From positions 1 through 55,969 of the forward strand of contig JBGALI010000025.1 of the NCBI GenBank assembly GCA_044223975.1: 55,969 bases of DNA, in the 5' to 3' direction. This document shows positions 35,295 through 45,200 of the stretch, piece after piece (positions within the stretch are counted from its first letter, which is position 1; every line of letters begins with the position of its first letter). This DNA comes from CAZCPB01 sp044223975. Lineage in GTDB: Bacteria; Planctomycetota; Phycisphaerae; Phycisphaerales; UBA1924. Both the position numbers and the translations under genes were made by a program. The notes beneath the pieces are model-generated. The model was not told the DNA's origin. It worked only from the letters and a program-made list of their open reading frames with translations, and did not search any database.

Positions 35295-37331
35295 TCACCG
35301 CGTGCGGTGGTGCAGGGCCATGTCCGTCATGGCATCGGAGAGCAGCACCTGCGACCGCATCACGCGAGCCTTGCGCCCGGCCGACCATTGCGCCGTGCGC
35401 CACACTGCGCGGCACAGCCACGTTCGCCACGGCCCGCGGGCCCGTTTGACGAGCGCGATGAGCAGCTTGGGCCCGTGCAGCACGATGAGCCCGTCGTCCA
35501 GCGACACGAACGCTTCCGCCAGGCCCGGGTCGCCCTGGCGGCCGGAGCGACCGAAGAGCTGACGATCCACCCGGGACTCTTCGTGGCGCTCGGTCGCGAT
35601 CACGACGAGCCCGCCGTTGTCGACCACGCCGCGCCCCAGGCGGATGTCGGTGCCGCGCCCGGCCATGTTGGTCGCGACGGTGACCGCCCCCGGCTCTCCG
35701 GCGTGCTCGACGATGGCCGCCTCCTCGGCCTCGCGCGTGGCGTTGAGAATCTGGCACGGGATGCCGCGTGCGCCCAGCATGGCCCCCAGCGTCTCCGACG
35801 AGACCACGCTGCGCGTGCCGACGAGCACCGGGCGGCCTTGCTTGTGCATCGTTTCCACGCGTGACACAACCGCGTCGAACTTCTCGCGCTCGGTCGAGAA
35901 GTGCCGGTCGGGCGCGTGCACCCGGATGACCGGCCTGTGCGTGGGCACCCGGACCACGGGCAGGTGGTAGCTCTTCCACAACTCCTCGGCGACTTCCATG
36001 CCCGTGCCGGTCATGCCGCTGAGGCGCCGGTAGCGCTGGAAGAACTGCTGGTAACTTACGCGGGAGCTGGTGCGCCGGTCGTCGCTGAGGGCGAGTCCCT
36101 CTTTGGCTTCGACCGCCTGGTGCACGCCGAGCTGCCACTGGCGGCCGGGCAGGATGCGGCCCGTCGAGCGGTCGACGATCACCACCTTGCCGTCCTTCAC
36201 GACGTAGTCGTCCCCGAGCGTGAACAGGTCCTTGGCCTGCAGGGCCTGCACCATCAGTTCCTCGCGACGACGCGGCCCGGCCCAGAACGCAGGAAGAGAG
36301 TGGGCCCGCTCGGCGAGTTTCTCCCGGCCCTGGTCGGTGAGGCGCACGTGGCGCATGCGGTGGTCGAGGTGGTAGTGCTCGCCGGCGATCAGCTCGCTCG
36401 CGATCGCCGCGGCGGTCACGTACTGCTCGCCCCCCCCCGCGCCCGCCGCGTCGACGCCGATGATGGCGGGCGTGACGGCCTCGTCGATGAGTACGCTGTC
36501 GGCCTCGTCAACGATCGCCGCGTGCAGCCCGCGCTGCACGACGCGCCCGGTCCAGTCCTGGCGCTGGTCCCCGCCCGGGAGCACGCCGAACAAGTCGTCG
36601 AGCAACGCTTGCGTCAGGCTCGGGTCCATCGGCGAGAGGAGGCGGTCGCGGAGATGGTCGAAGATCACCTGCTTGTCGGCGGCGTAGGTGACGGACCGCG
36701 AGTACGCGGCACGCCGCTCGTCTGGAGTCGAGCCCTCCTGGATGATGCCGACAGAAATCCCGAGGCGACCGAAGACCGGTCCGCACGTCTCCGCGTCCCG
36801 TCGGGCGAGGTAGTCGTTGACGGTGATGATGTGCACGCCGCGCCCGCACCACGCATCAAGGGCGCCCGCCAGGATCGCGGTGATGGTCTTGCCCTCGCCG
36901 GTGGCCAGCTCGGCGCAGCAGCCCTGCGACATGACGAGTCCCGCCAGCACCTGCACGGGGTGCAGCGTGAGCCCCAGGGTTCGCCGGATGGCCTCGACAC
37001 CGGCGGCAAAGGCCGCGTCGATCGCCGCGGGGTCGTCGCGACGGAGCACGATGCGTTCGCGTGCCTCATCGATGCGGGAATCGAGGGCACGCTCGCCGGA
37101 GGCCGCGAGCGCCGCGGCGTCTTTCAGAATGCGTTCGGCTCGCTCGTGATCAAGCCTTCGCAGCGACCACCGCCGCGCGGCACCGACGAGCCGTTCGCCG
37201 AGGTTGTCCAGCCCACGGGCGGGCAACGGGCGGTCAAACCCGCGTGAAAGCCCCGTCCAGAGGCGATCGCTCACGCGCGGCGACCAACCGCCCTCACCAG
37301 CGACAGAGGGGTGGGCGATGACGCCGCTCAC
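35295..37331 (-). CDS. SecA paralogue lacking the C-terminal region
   Basis: SecA ATPases push proteins through SecYEG. The 678-residue product has ELATGEGKT (Walker A, residues about 142-149), TVNDYLARRDAE, AAIVDEADSVLIDEAVTP (Walker B), LSGMTGTG, TNMAGRGTDIRLG and DRQLFGRSGRQGDPG, all diagnostic of SecA and not of other helicases. It stops soon after the last motor motif, so the helical wing and scaffold region is short and the Cys-rich zinc tail is absent; normal SecA is 850-1000 residues. The GTG start overlaps the stop of the upstream protease gene (GTGA). It is probably an accessory SecA dedicated to the substrates of this cluster. Confidence 0.88.
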   Translation of the reverse strand: MSGVIAHPSVAGEGGWSPRVSDRLWTGLSRGFDRPLPARGLDNLGERLVGAARRWSLRRLDHERAERILKDAAALAASGERALDSRIDEARERIVLRRDDPAAIDAAFAAGVEAIRRTLGLTLHPVQVLAGLVMSQGCCAELATGEGKTITAILAGALDAWCGRGVHIITVNDYLARRDAETCGPVFGRLGISVGIIQEGSTPDERRAAYSRSVTYAADKQVIFDHLRDRLLSPMDPSLTQALLDDLFGVLPGGDQRQDWTGRVVQRGLHAAIVDEADSVLIDEAVTPAIIGVDAAGAGGGEQYVTAAAIASELIAGEHYHLDHRMRHVRLTDQGREKLAERAHSLPAFWAGPRRREELMVQALQAKDLFTLGDDYVVKDGKVVIVDRSTGRILPGRQWQLGVHQAVEAKEGLALSDDRRTSSRVSYQQFFQRYRRLSGMTGTGMEVAEELWKSYHLPVVRVPTHRPVIRVHAPDRHFSTEREKFDAVVSRVETMHKQGRPVLVGTRSVVSSETLGAMLGARGIPCQILNATREAEEAAIVEHAGEPGAVTVATNMAGRGTDIRLGRGVVDNGGLVVIATERHEESRVDRQLFGRSGRQGDPGLAEAFVSLDDGLIVLHGPKLLIALVKRARGPWRTWLCRAVWRTAQWSAGRKARVMRSQVLLSDAMTDMALHHRTR

Positions 37332-39520
37332 GACGTGCGCCTCATGGAGAAGTACTGGAGCGTCCGACGCCAGGCCTGAACGAGCAGGGGCTCCGGCGCT
37401 ATGCCGAGGCGAACGCGGGCCCACTGCCCCGGCATCATGGTCGGGGGGGCGTCGTCGGTTCGGACCACGACGACAAACTGGGCGTGCAGCGTGCGCTGCG
37501 CCTTGGGGTCGGTCGGGTCGATCGCAACGTCGCCCCCGCCGTGGGTCGACAGCGCTTCGGACGACACGGTGCGTGTGCCGGAAGGACCCACGCGGACCAC
37601 CTCCGCCGCGGATTCGGTTCCGGAAAGGCCGCGCAGGCGGAATGTGGCGTGCACATCCTCCGGCCTCGCTCCCGCGCGGAAGACGTACGCGTGGTCGAGA
37701 TCAGAAACCATCGCGCGGACCTCAAGACGGTCGGTCGACCCGACCTGAGCGATCAGCGCGCCGCGCGCCACGAACCGCCCCACGGAATTGTTGAGGTCGA
37801 TCGCCGTGCCGTCGGCGGGCATGAGCACGCCGCTGATGGGGGCGACCACGCTCAACGCGTCGACCCGCCGCTGCGCGCGTTGCAGGTCCGCTCGGGCTTT
37901 CTCCAGGGCACGCCTCGCGACTTCGACGCTCGCGGGGTCCTTGACCGTGGCTTCGTCGAGCTCCGCCATGGCCTTGCGCTCGCGGGCGGCAGCGCCGTCG
38001 CGCTCGGCGACGGCCTCGGGATTTCGCAGCGCAGCGATGAGCTGGCCCTTGACCACGCGGTCGCCCGCGTGCGCCAGCACTTCGGTGATGAACCCGTCAT
38101 CCTCGGCTCTGACGGGCGACTTCTCCGTCGGCTCGACGGTGCCGCTTCCGTACCCGGCCGCCGGGAACGGGATCACACCCAGGACCACGACCGCCAGGGC
38201 CAGCGCACCGGCGGACACAGCCACCGCACGCCCGCGCCGCCCCATCAGCCGAGGCTCCGCGGCGAGGTATGCCAGGGCTTTCAGCACGGGCCAGACGACC
38301 CACGCAGCGGCCGCCGAAACCGCCAGCACGGTGCCGAGCGCTAGGTACTGCGACGACACCAGAAGAATCAGCGAGAACGTCACGAAGAGCCTGTATGGAA
38401 AGGATAGGAGAAAGTACGTCAGCAGCAGCCAGAACTCGCCGCGGCCGCGCAGGGGCGGGGTGCGCATGCCACGGACCCCGAACGCGTAGCGCTCGAGAAG
38501 AAACCGGGCCAGTTCCGTGGACCGCTGGGCAAGGTTGGGCGTGCCCGTGAGATCGGAGAGGATGTAATAGCCGTCGTAGCGCAGGAGCGGGTTGGCGTTG
38601 AAAACCAGTGTCGTGACGCTGCACAGGAGCATGGTGTTGAAGGCCAGTGACTTGACCAGGCCCGGCTCGCCGAACGCCCATACCACGCCCGCGATGCCCG
38701 CCACGAACATCTCAAAGATCATGCCCGCCGCGGAGACCACCACGCGGCGCCAGATCTCGGGGAACCGCCAAGCGCTGGTGGCGTCGCAGTAGGGGAGGGG
38801 CAGCACGAGCAGGATGAGCAGCATGCCCATCTGCGTGCACCGACCTCCCATCGCCTTGCACGCGGCTGCGTGCCCCAGCTCGTGCCACGCCCTGAGCACG
38901 ATGAACAGCAGGCTCATCCACACCAGGTTGGCCGGGTCGAGCATGCCGTTGAACGCGCTGGAGAACTCGCCGGCGTGAGAGAGGGCAGACACGAGCCCAG
39001 CCCCGACGACCACCGCCCAGAGCGCGGCGCCCCACCTTGAAAAGACCACCCGCAGCATCGGCGCGAGTCGTTCGAGCCACTCCTCAGGATTGACCAGGGG
39101 CATCGTGATCGCGAACATCCGCCCGGTTCGACGCCGGACGCGTGACCGAGCGCTTTCGCGCAGCCGCTCACGCACCATGTCGGGGGCCAGGGGCCGCTCT
39201 CCCAGGAGCAGGCCGAACCGCTGCATGCGGCTGAGCAGGTCCACGCACTCGCGTTGCGTGGGCGCGTCGTCCCCAAGCTGCGCGTTGCACGCGTCCCAGG
39301 CGCTCTGCACGTCTCGACGACCGTCGAGCAGCCCCAGGAAGAAGTACGCGGCCTCGGTCAGCCGGTAGTACTGCCCCGCGGCGGGGTCCTCGACGATGTA
39401 CGCGGCGTGTTCGCCGAAGCCCTGGCGCGTGACCTGGGCGTGCGGGCTCAGGCGCGGGCGTGTGGGCCCCACGCGGTACCAGATGTCGCTGAACGTGCTG
39501 GAGACTTCTTCGCGAAGCAC
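37328..39520 (-). CDS. PqqD-like/M50 metalloprotease/HlyD fusion protein
   Basis: This is a 730-residue membrane protein. Residues about 28-105 resemble a PqqD-type peptide-binding domain (YIVEDPAAGQYYRLTEAAYF, FLGLLDGRRDVQSAW). Several transmembrane helices follow, with the site-2 protease zinc motif HELGHA at 213-218 and the second motif NPLLRYDGYY at about 310-319. Residues about 480-720 are an HlyD-like adaptor with a biotinyl-lipoyl segment (DDGFITEVLAHAGDRVVKGQ). Such fusions occur in predicted peptide or protein export systems. A GTG start lies 4 nt after the stop of the upstream GAF-HlyD gene. Confidence 0.85.
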   Translation of the reverse strand: MLREEVSSTFSDIWYRVGPTRPRLSPHAQVTRQGFGEHAAYIVEDPAAGQYYRLTEAAYFFLGLLDGRRDVQSAWDACNAQLGDDAPTQRECVDLLSRMQRFGLLLGERPLAPDMVRERLRESARSRVRRRTGRMFAITMPLVNPEEWLERLAPMLRVVFSRWGAALWAVVVGAGLVSALSHAGEFSSAFNGMLDPANLVWMSLLFIVLRAWHELGHAAACKAMGGRCTQMGMLLILLVLPLPYCDATSAWRFPEIWRRVVVSAAGMIFEMFVAGIAGVVWAFGEPGLVKSLAFNTMLLCSVTTLVFNANPLLRYDGYYILSDLTGTPNLAQRSTELARFLLERYAFGVRGMRTPPLRGRGEFWLLLTYFLLSFPYRLFVTFSLILLVSSQYLALGTVLAVSAAAAWVVWPVLKALAYLAAEPRLMGRRGRAVAVSAGALALAVVVLGVIPFPAAGYGSGTVEPTEKSPVRAEDDGFITEVLAHAGDRVVKGQLIAALRNPEAVAERDGAAARERKAMAELDEATVKDPASVEVARRALEKARADLQRAQRRVDALSVVAPISGVLMPADGTAIDLNNSVGRFVARGALIAQVGSTDRLEVRAMVSDLDHAYVFRAGARPEDVHATFRLRGLSGTESAAEVVRVGPSGTRTVSSEALSTHGGGDVAIDPTDPKAQRTLHAQFVVVVRTDDAPPTMMPGQWARVRLGIAPEPLLVQAWRRTLQYFSMRRTS

Positions 39521-39524
39521 AGGG

Positions 39525-41507
39525 TTACCACCACCACCGGAGCCGGAACTCGTCGGCCAGCGGACGGAGGAGCGTGACCAGGCCGGTGGTCAGCCCGTCG
39601 CTCAGCTTCACCGTCCCGGTCATGCCCGGGCGCATCCACTCGGGCGCCGTCCCAACCTCCGATCCCAGCGTCGCTTCCGCGAGGAACACGTTGGCACCCT
39701 CCGACACCGTCGCCGAAGGGTTGACGCGCGTGATCGAGATGGGCACTCGCTCTCCGGGCAGGGCCCTGGGCGCGAGCCAGCCGGTCACGGAACCCTCGGC
39801 GAGCAGGCGGGCTTCGACGCGGTGAATGTCGCGCTCGGGGATCCGCACGATGACGATCCTGCCGGGCGCCGAAACCTCCATCAGCGGCTGCGAGGGGTCG
39901 ATGCGGGCCCCCACGAACGGGTCGAGATCGCCGCGGCTCACCACACCGTCGATGGGGGCGCGGATGGTCGAGCGGGCGATCTTGTCCTCGGTCATCACGA
40001 CGTTGGCGCGGGCCTCGTCGATCTGGGCCTCTATCGCGCGGCCCTTGGCCAGCTCGCCGCGGGACTGCGCCTCGTCGCGCTGGGTCGCCAGCGTCGACTC
40101 CTCCGCGTGCAGGCGTGCGAGCTGGAGCTCAAGGTCGGTCGCGTCCATCGACGCCAGTTCTTCGCCCGCTTTCACGGAGTCGCCTGCCTTGGCCTTCACG
40201 GCGGCGAGGTATCCCGTGAACGGTGCCACCACGGCTCGCGACACCGTCGCCTTCACCTCGCCCGCCGCGGTGACGCGGTCGGGGATGGGAACAACCGCCA
40301 GGAGCACGAGCGCAACCAGCAGGAGCAGGCCCAGGAGCTTGGCGCCGGTGTGGCGCGGGCCGACGATCCCCTCTCCGAACTCGACGGCGCGGTCGTGCGC
40401 CACGGCCAGAACGCCCCGATCGGCGAGCCTGCGCGTGTACACCGCCGGGCCCACAAACTCGGCGACCAGCCGCATCAGACCCGCGGCTCCGATCGGGAAC
40501 GGGTCGGCCGTCTCTCGCTCGAGCAGCATGACTCCCGCAAGGTCGCCGCTCACGCGCAGAGGCAGGCTGAGCATGGCCGAGGGGCCGAACTTCCGCGACA
40601 GCTCGTCGTGGGCCCGCGTGACGCGCCGGTGGGCCGGGTCGCTCTCGCTCTCGGGCGGCGGCGGGAAGATCACCTCAACGTCCTGGGCCGCGCACTCCTC
40701 CATCGCGGCCTCGATCGATTTCACCGCGGGGCCGCGCCGGTCGAGCTCGTCGGAACCGCTGACGGCGATCAGGCGCACCGCGTCGCCGTGGACAAGCCCG
40801 ATCGAGACGCGCGTGCAGCCGAAGCGCCGCTGCAGCTCGTGGCACATGATCGCGGCCATGGCCGACGCATCGGAGCCCTGCTGCGACGCGTCGAGCATCT
40901 CGAGCGTCTCGCGGAGGCGGGCCCGCTGGGCGGCCTCGTTCAGGCACTGGCTCTTCCACAGGAACGCCTCGAACCGGGCGGCGCTGGGCGCGAGGCGCGC
41001 CAGGGCTTCCGCCGCGCCGAGCCCGCCCCCGATCGGCGCGAGAACGATGCTCGCGCCTTCGACGGCTCCTTCGGCCACCAGCGGCGAGGCGATGAGCCGG
41101 TGCGTCGCGCGGGCTTCGTAGAGGGCCCCGCCGAACGAGACCTCCTCGACCGGAGATTTCTGGGGCGACGTACCGCCGGCGCCGGCGATGACGTCGGCTC
41201 CGAGCCGCTCGACGCGCCGCCGCATCGCTTCCGCCAAGAACTCATCCGGGCGCACCGCGCCACCCGGCGCCCAGGGCGCGGGTCCCACAAATGTCGCCGC
41301 GATCCCCGCACGCCGCGCGGGCGACGCCGCAAGGAAGACGGCGCCGGCGACCCCGCCCACCAGCCGGCACTGGTACTCGATCAACTCGGCGAGGAACGTG
41401 GCGAGCTCGGTGCCCGCGGAGCCCGCGCGCGAAACGCCGGCCGATCCGGCCGCCGAGGTGCTCAGGGCGGTCGAACCGGCCGGCGGTGAAGATTGCCCGG
41501 TGCTCAT
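39525..41507 (-). CDS. GAF-domain HlyD-family membrane-fusion protein
   Basis: The 660-residue product has two GAF-like regions in the N-terminal 370 residues (FLAELIEYQCRLVGGVAGAV; MAAIMCHELQRRFGCTRVSI with LPLRVSGDLAGVMLLERE), one transmembrane helix at about 395-415 (KLLGLLLLVALVLLAVVPIP) and an HlyD adaptor domain after it (VVAPFTGYLAAVKAKAGDSV, ARSTIRAPIDGVVSRGDLDP). The GAF part would be cytosolic and could sense a small ligand, linking export to a signal. It is encoded directly upstream of the M50 fusion. Confidence 0.85.
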   Translation of the reverse strand: MSTGQSSPPAGSTALSTSAAGSAGVSRAGSAGTELATFLAELIEYQCRLVGGVAGAVFLAASPARRAGIAATFVGPAPWAPGGAVRPDEFLAEAMRRRVERLGADVIAGAGGTSPQKSPVEEVSFGGALYEARATHRLIASPLVAEGAVEGASIVLAPIGGGLGAAEALARLAPSAARFEAFLWKSQCLNEAAQRARLRETLEMLDASQQGSDASAMAAIMCHELQRRFGCTRVSIGLVHGDAVRLIAVSGSDELDRRGPAVKSIEAAMEECAAQDVEVIFPPPPESESDPAHRRVTRAHDELSRKFGPSAMLSLPLRVSGDLAGVMLLERETADPFPIGAAGLMRLVAEFVGPAVYTRRLADRGVLAVAHDRAVEFGEGIVGPRHTGAKLLGLLLLVALVLLAVVPIPDRVTAAGEVKATVSRAVVAPFTGYLAAVKAKAGDSVKAGEELASMDATDLELQLARLHAEESTLATQRDEAQSRGELAKGRAIEAQIDEARANVVMTEDKIARSTIRAPIDGVVSRGDLDPFVGARIDPSQPLMEVSAPGRIVIVRIPERDIHRVEARLLAEGSVTGWLAPRALPGERVPISITRVNPSATVSEGANVFLAEATLGSEVGTAPEWMRPGMTGTVKLSDGLTTGLVTLLRPLADEFRLRWWW

Positions 41508-41556
41508 GGGTGCATCGCGTCAGCGCGGCTCCGTCGACCGGGGCCGTGCATCGGCG

Positions 41557-41901
41557 TCAGTTCGCCAGACGGGGCGCGCCGCCGGGGCCGGCGGGGCGCG
41601 TGGGGGCGTTGAGCGGGATCTCGCCGTTGCGCTCCTCGAACGCGCGGACGACCTGCGCCATGCTCATGGCCAGTCGCTTGGCGCCCTGCCAGTTCATGAT
41701 CACGCGGCTGCCGACCGTGAACAGAAGCGTCGGTTGGTTGTTCTCACCCTGCATCGGGAGGTTCATCCCAAAGTCGAGCACGACCTCGTCGGCCGTGGTA
41801 GACGTGCGGATGGTGTTGGAGTAAGTGGTGCCCATCTTGGACTCGTCGATCCGCAGCGCGATCTGGCGTTCCTGCTTGGGGTCGTTCGCATTGTCAGTCA
41901 T
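41557..41901 (-). CDS. DUF3467 protein
   Basis: The product has 114 residues from ATG 41901. The core (RIDESKMGTTYSNTIRTSTT, ADEVVLDFGMN, FTVGSRVIMNWQGAKRLA) matches DUF3467, small single-domain proteins of unknown function. It lies 49 nt upstream of the GAF-HlyD gene in the export cluster, which suggests it is a cytosolic component or substrate chaperone of that system. Confidence 0.8.
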   Translation of the reverse strand: MTDNANDPKQERQIALRIDESKMGTTYSNTIRTSTTADEVVLDFGMNLPMQGENNQPTLLFTVGSRVIMNWQGAKRLAMSMAQVVRAFEERNGEIPLNAPTRPAGPGGAPRLAN

Positions 41902-42091
41902 GGAGTGTCCTGTCTCAAAAGTGGTGCGTCTTCGTTCATTCGCCGGTGCGGGGTCCGGCCCCGCAGGCTGCACGTCGTCCGGTCCTCGGCACCGGCGGAT
42001 CCGTCGTTCCCATCCGCGTTGGCGGGAAGGGAAGTCTACTCAAATGCCCCGCCCGATCCAGCGGACAGACCCGGGCCCGGCCCGGTTGGAG

Positions 42092-43021
42092 CTACTTCTT
42101 GGCGCTTGGGATCTCCTCGAATCGCACGGATCCGTGAAGGCCGCTGGGGATCCGCGCCGGGTTCGGCAGTTCCACGCGAAGCTGCACTTGGCGGGCTCCG
42201 GCGTGGGCCACCGGGGATCGGTAGATGACCTTCCCGCTCATGGGCTCGACCCCCTTCACGTCCTCCCAGGTCACGGTCGCGCCGCGTCCCACGTCGATGT
42301 CCATCGCCAATCCCGTGGGCACGTTCACCTCCACCCACAGCGGGTCGATGCTCACGAGCGTGACGACCGTGGTTCCCTGGTCGACGGTCTCGCCGGCATG
42401 CTTGTGCACCTCGATCACCGTTGCGGCGATCGGGCTGGCGATGCGCATCTCGGCCTGCCGGGCCCGCTCGCGCTCGAGGGTCACACGGTCGGATTCGTGG
42501 CGTGACTTGGCGGCTTCGAGCTCGATGGCCGCGGTCTCCACTTTGTACCGGGCCTCACGCACCTCGGCGGCGTTGCCGGCGTTCTGCCCGCGTGCCGCCT
42601 CGATGGCGGTCATTTCCTCCTGGCGGAACGCGAGCGTGCGCTCGGCGAGGTGCAGCTGTGATTCATCGGCCGCGGCGATCGACGCGAGCTCGACGTAGCG
42701 CGTCAGCACCCGGTCGTCGAGCCGCACCAGGGGGTCGCCTGACTTCACGGTGTCGCCGGGCTTGACGAGCACCTCCGAGATTGTGCCGCGGGTGGAGAAC
42801 CCCAGCTCTCGCGTGTCCGACGGTTTGGAGATGCACTCAAACACGACCGGGTTGGCCCGCGACAAAGCCGGCGTTCCCGCGGACGGCAGCGATTGAACCG
42901 ACGGGGCGGCGCCGAGCAGAGCACCCAAGGCGAGCGCCGCCGTGACGAGCCTTGCGGCACGGACCGCACCGCACGCTGCGCGCGAACCGACATGGCGAAC
43001 CGAGGTGCCGCGTGTGTTCAT
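42092..43021 (-). CDS. HlyD/RND-type periplasmic adaptor
   Basis: The 309-residue product has an N-terminal signal or anchor segment (about residues 22-45), then a lipoyl half-motif (LGFSTRGTISEVLVKPGDTV), a coiled-coil hairpin of about 90 residues rich in Glu/Ala/Arg, and the second half-motif (IASPIAATVIEVHKHAGETV), followed by beta-barrel sequence. This is the classic adaptor layout. No inner-membrane RND pump or ABC exporter lies beside it; the M50 and SecA proteins downstream take that place. Confidence 0.85.
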   Translation of the reverse strand: MNTRGTSVRHVGSRAACGAVRAARLVTAALALGALLGAAPSVQSLPSAGTPALSRANPVVFECISKPSDTRELGFSTRGTISEVLVKPGDTVKSGDPLVRLDDRVLTRYVELASIAAADESQLHLAERTLAFRQEEMTAIEAARGQNAGNAAEVREARYKVETAAIELEAAKSRHESDRVTLERERARQAEMRIASPIAATVIEVHKHAGETVDQGTTVVTLVSIDPLWVEVNVPTGLAMDIDVGRGATVTWEDVKGVEPMSGKVIYRSPVAHAGARQVQLRVELPNPARIPSGLHGSVRFEEIPSAKK

Positions 43022-43147
43022 GTTCGTTAGAGCCTTTCCCGCGAACCCGTCCCCCGGGGTGCGGCGCGCTCGGGCGTCTGTTCGCGGCGCCGGCCCGCCC
43101 GGTTCCGAACTTTGTACACCCCGAGCGCGCGAGTATACGCTCCGCCG

Positions 43148-44140
43148 ATGCGTCGACTCGGGTGTATCCCCCACATGGTCACGGCCGCGCTGGTTGCGTT
43201 ATTGCTCATGCTGCCCAACTGCGCGAGTCCTGCGCGGAGAATCGAACGCCACGGCCAGGAAATCATGGTCTGCGGCCAGCTGTACGACATCGGCACCGCC
43301 GTAGTTCTTTGGAACGATCCGAATGGGTATGACGCCTACCGCACCGATAAGCGGTTCGCCCCGCCCGAACAGGCCGCATGGAAGCCCAACTCAGGGCTCG
43401 CCACGCCCAACCGCTATGGGGAGCGCCGGACCGACGACGACCCCGAGTTGCACGATCGCGTCGACGAGCACGGCTGGACGGTCGATCTGCTGCGCCGCAG
43501 GGTCGATCAGTTCGTGATCCACTACGACGCCGCGGGCACCAGCCGCGCATGCTTCCGCACGCTGCACGACGTGCGCGGCCTCAGCATTCATTTCATGATT
43601 GATCTCGACGGCACGATCTACCAGACGCTCGATGTCAAGGAGCGGGCGTGGCACGCGACCGTCGTCAACGACCGTTCCGTGGGCGTCGAGATGGCGAATA
43701 TCGGCGCGTTCCCGCTCGGCTCAACCGGCGCGCTCGATCGGTGGTACACCAACGACCCGAGCGGCACCGTGATTTCGATGCCCCCCGACGTGGGCGGCGG
43801 GGGAGTGCGGACGGTCGGTCCGTTCCGTCCCGCGCGACCCGGGCCGATCGTCGGCACGATCCAGGGGCAGCCGCTGGTGATGCAGGACTTCACGCGCGAG
43901 CAATACGCCGCACTGTTGAAGCTGACCTCGGCCTTGTGCACGATCCTGGAGATCCCGTGCGATTACCCGCGCGATGAGCAGGGCCATCTTGTGACCGGCG
44001 TCCTTCCGCCGAGCCGGCTCGCGTCCTACCGCGGTCTGCTCGGGCACTTCCACGTGCAGCAGAACAAGGTGGACCCCGGCCCCGCCTTTGAATGGGATCG
44101 GGTCGTCGACGACTCTCGCCGGCGCATGGGTCGCCCGTAG
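43148..44140 (+). CDS. N-acetylmuramoyl-L-alanine amidase, lipoprotein
   Basis: The enzyme cleaves the bond between MurNAc and the stem peptide of peptidoglycan. The 330-residue product has a signal peptide with the lipobox-like LMLPNC (start 43148; ATG 43175 is also possible). The amidase_2/PGRP fold shows FVIHYDAAGTSRACF with the first zinc His, LSIHFMIDLDGTIYQ, RAWHATVVNDRSVGVEMANI with the second His, and GHFHVQQNKVDPGPAFEW with the third His and the Lys/Asp of the active site. Likely acts at the inner face of the outer membrane. Confidence 0.88.
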   Translation: MRRLGCIPHMVTAALVALLLMLPNCASPARRIERHGQEIMVCGQLYDIGTAVVLWNDPNGYDAYRTDKRFAPPEQAAWKPNSGLATPNRYGERRTDDDPELHDRVDEHGWTVDLLRRRVDQFVIHYDAAGTSRACFRTLHDVRGLSIHFMIDLDGTIYQTLDVKERAWHATVVNDRSVGVEMANIGAFPLGSTGALDRWYTNDPSGTVISMPPDVGGGGVRTVGPFRPARPGPIVGTIQGQPLVMQDFTREQYAALLKLTSALCTILEIPCDYPRDEQGHLVTGVLPPSRLASYRGLLGHFHVQQNKVDPGPAFEWDRVVDDSRRRMGRP

Positions 44141-44177
44141 CCGAGGACCGCGCGGTGCGGCGCGTGGGCGCGCCCGG

Positions 44178-45008
44178 TCAACGTACGCCGGCCACGCGCG
44201 GCTCGATCGCCTCCCTCGCCGCGGCGACGTCCGCCACGCGGGCGTTCCCGGCCTCACGCTCGATTACAAAGTCGCACCGGATCTGTCGGTCCCTGACAAC
44301 CTCGAAGAGGGACTCCCAGTCCACATCGCCCGTTCCTACGACGACTTCCTTCCCCCATGTGCCGGGCGTCTCAGTGAGCAAGGCGTCCTTCACGTGAACC
44401 TGCTTCACGTGCTCGGCGAGCGTGTCGAGCGCCGCCACCGGGTCGCCCATGTCGTAAAGGATCATGTTCCCCGGATCGAAGTTCACGCCGACGTTCGGGT
44501 GCTTCAATTCCTTGAGCACGCCGAGCAGGTTCTCCGCCGTTTCCTGGCCGGTCTCCAATCCCACCGCAACCCTCTTTGCCGCGAACCGGTCGGCAATCTG
44601 TCGGATGCGCCCGATGATCTTGGCGCGAAGAGGATCGCCCCGCCGTTCGGGGAGGAACCCCGCGTGAAAGGTCACAAGCGTGACGCCCAACGTGTGCGCG
44701 ATCTCGGCGCACTGCTCGGCCGCACCCAAGTTTGCCAGCCAGTGGGCGTCGGGTCGCAGGCCCCCCGTTTCCCGGATTGACTCCAAGGTGGAATAGTCCT
44801 CTCCTTTGAACGCGACCATACCGGAAAGGATCGTCAGGCCCGCGCGGCGGAGCACCGTGGTGGATTCCTCCGTGGGCCACGCCCCCGTGCGGAGCGGCTC
44901 GAGCGCCAGTTGCACTCCGTTCACACCCGCGCCCTGCGCGTCTCGCGCCAATTGCTGCGGGGTTTCAGGTTGGAGGGACCATGAGCACACCCCGATTCGT
45001 CCGCTCAT
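44178..45008 (-). CDS. Sugar phosphate isomerase/epimerase family TIM-barrel protein
   Basis: The 276-residue product resembles the xylose-isomerase-like family: IGVCSWSLQPETPQQL at the start, LVTFHAGFLPER, VAVGLETGQE, VGVNFDPGNMILYDMGDPV, HVKQVHVKDAL and CDFVIEREAGN, where His, Glu, Asp and Glu positions normally bind a divalent metal. Substrate is unknown; relatives act on inositols, hydroxypyruvate or ketoses. It is a single minus-strand gene among plus-strand genes. Confidence 0.82.
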   Translation of the reverse strand: MSGRIGVCSWSLQPETPQQLARDAQGAGVNGVQLALEPLRTGAWPTEESTTVLRRAGLTILSGMVAFKGEDYSTLESIRETGGLRPDAHWLANLGAAEQCAEIAHTLGVTLVTFHAGFLPERRGDPLRAKIIGRIRQIADRFAAKRVAVGLETGQETAENLLGVLKELKHPNVGVNFDPGNMILYDMGDPVAALDTLAEHVKQVHVKDALLTETPGTWGKEVVVGTGDVDWESLFEVVRDRQIRCDFVIEREAGNARVADVAAAREAIEPRVAGVR

Positions 45009-45200
45009 CGCGACCGTCCTTCCGTCAGCAACGCGTGCCAGGGTTGTGACCCAGGAACGCGTGGTGGTCCACCGCTCACCGCGCCCGCCGCCAGGCGGCC
45101 TTTCGTGCGTTCTCCACCGACCGGCCGATGTTCATGGCGGCGGATTCAGCGTACGACCCCGACCCTCACGCCGCAATGTACCCGCTCCAACGATGCACCC

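Noticed and set aside
34531..36138. 535-codon minus-strand frame spanning asnB and the SecA gene end
   Set aside because: Arg-rich shadow crossing two genes that are both identified by motifs.
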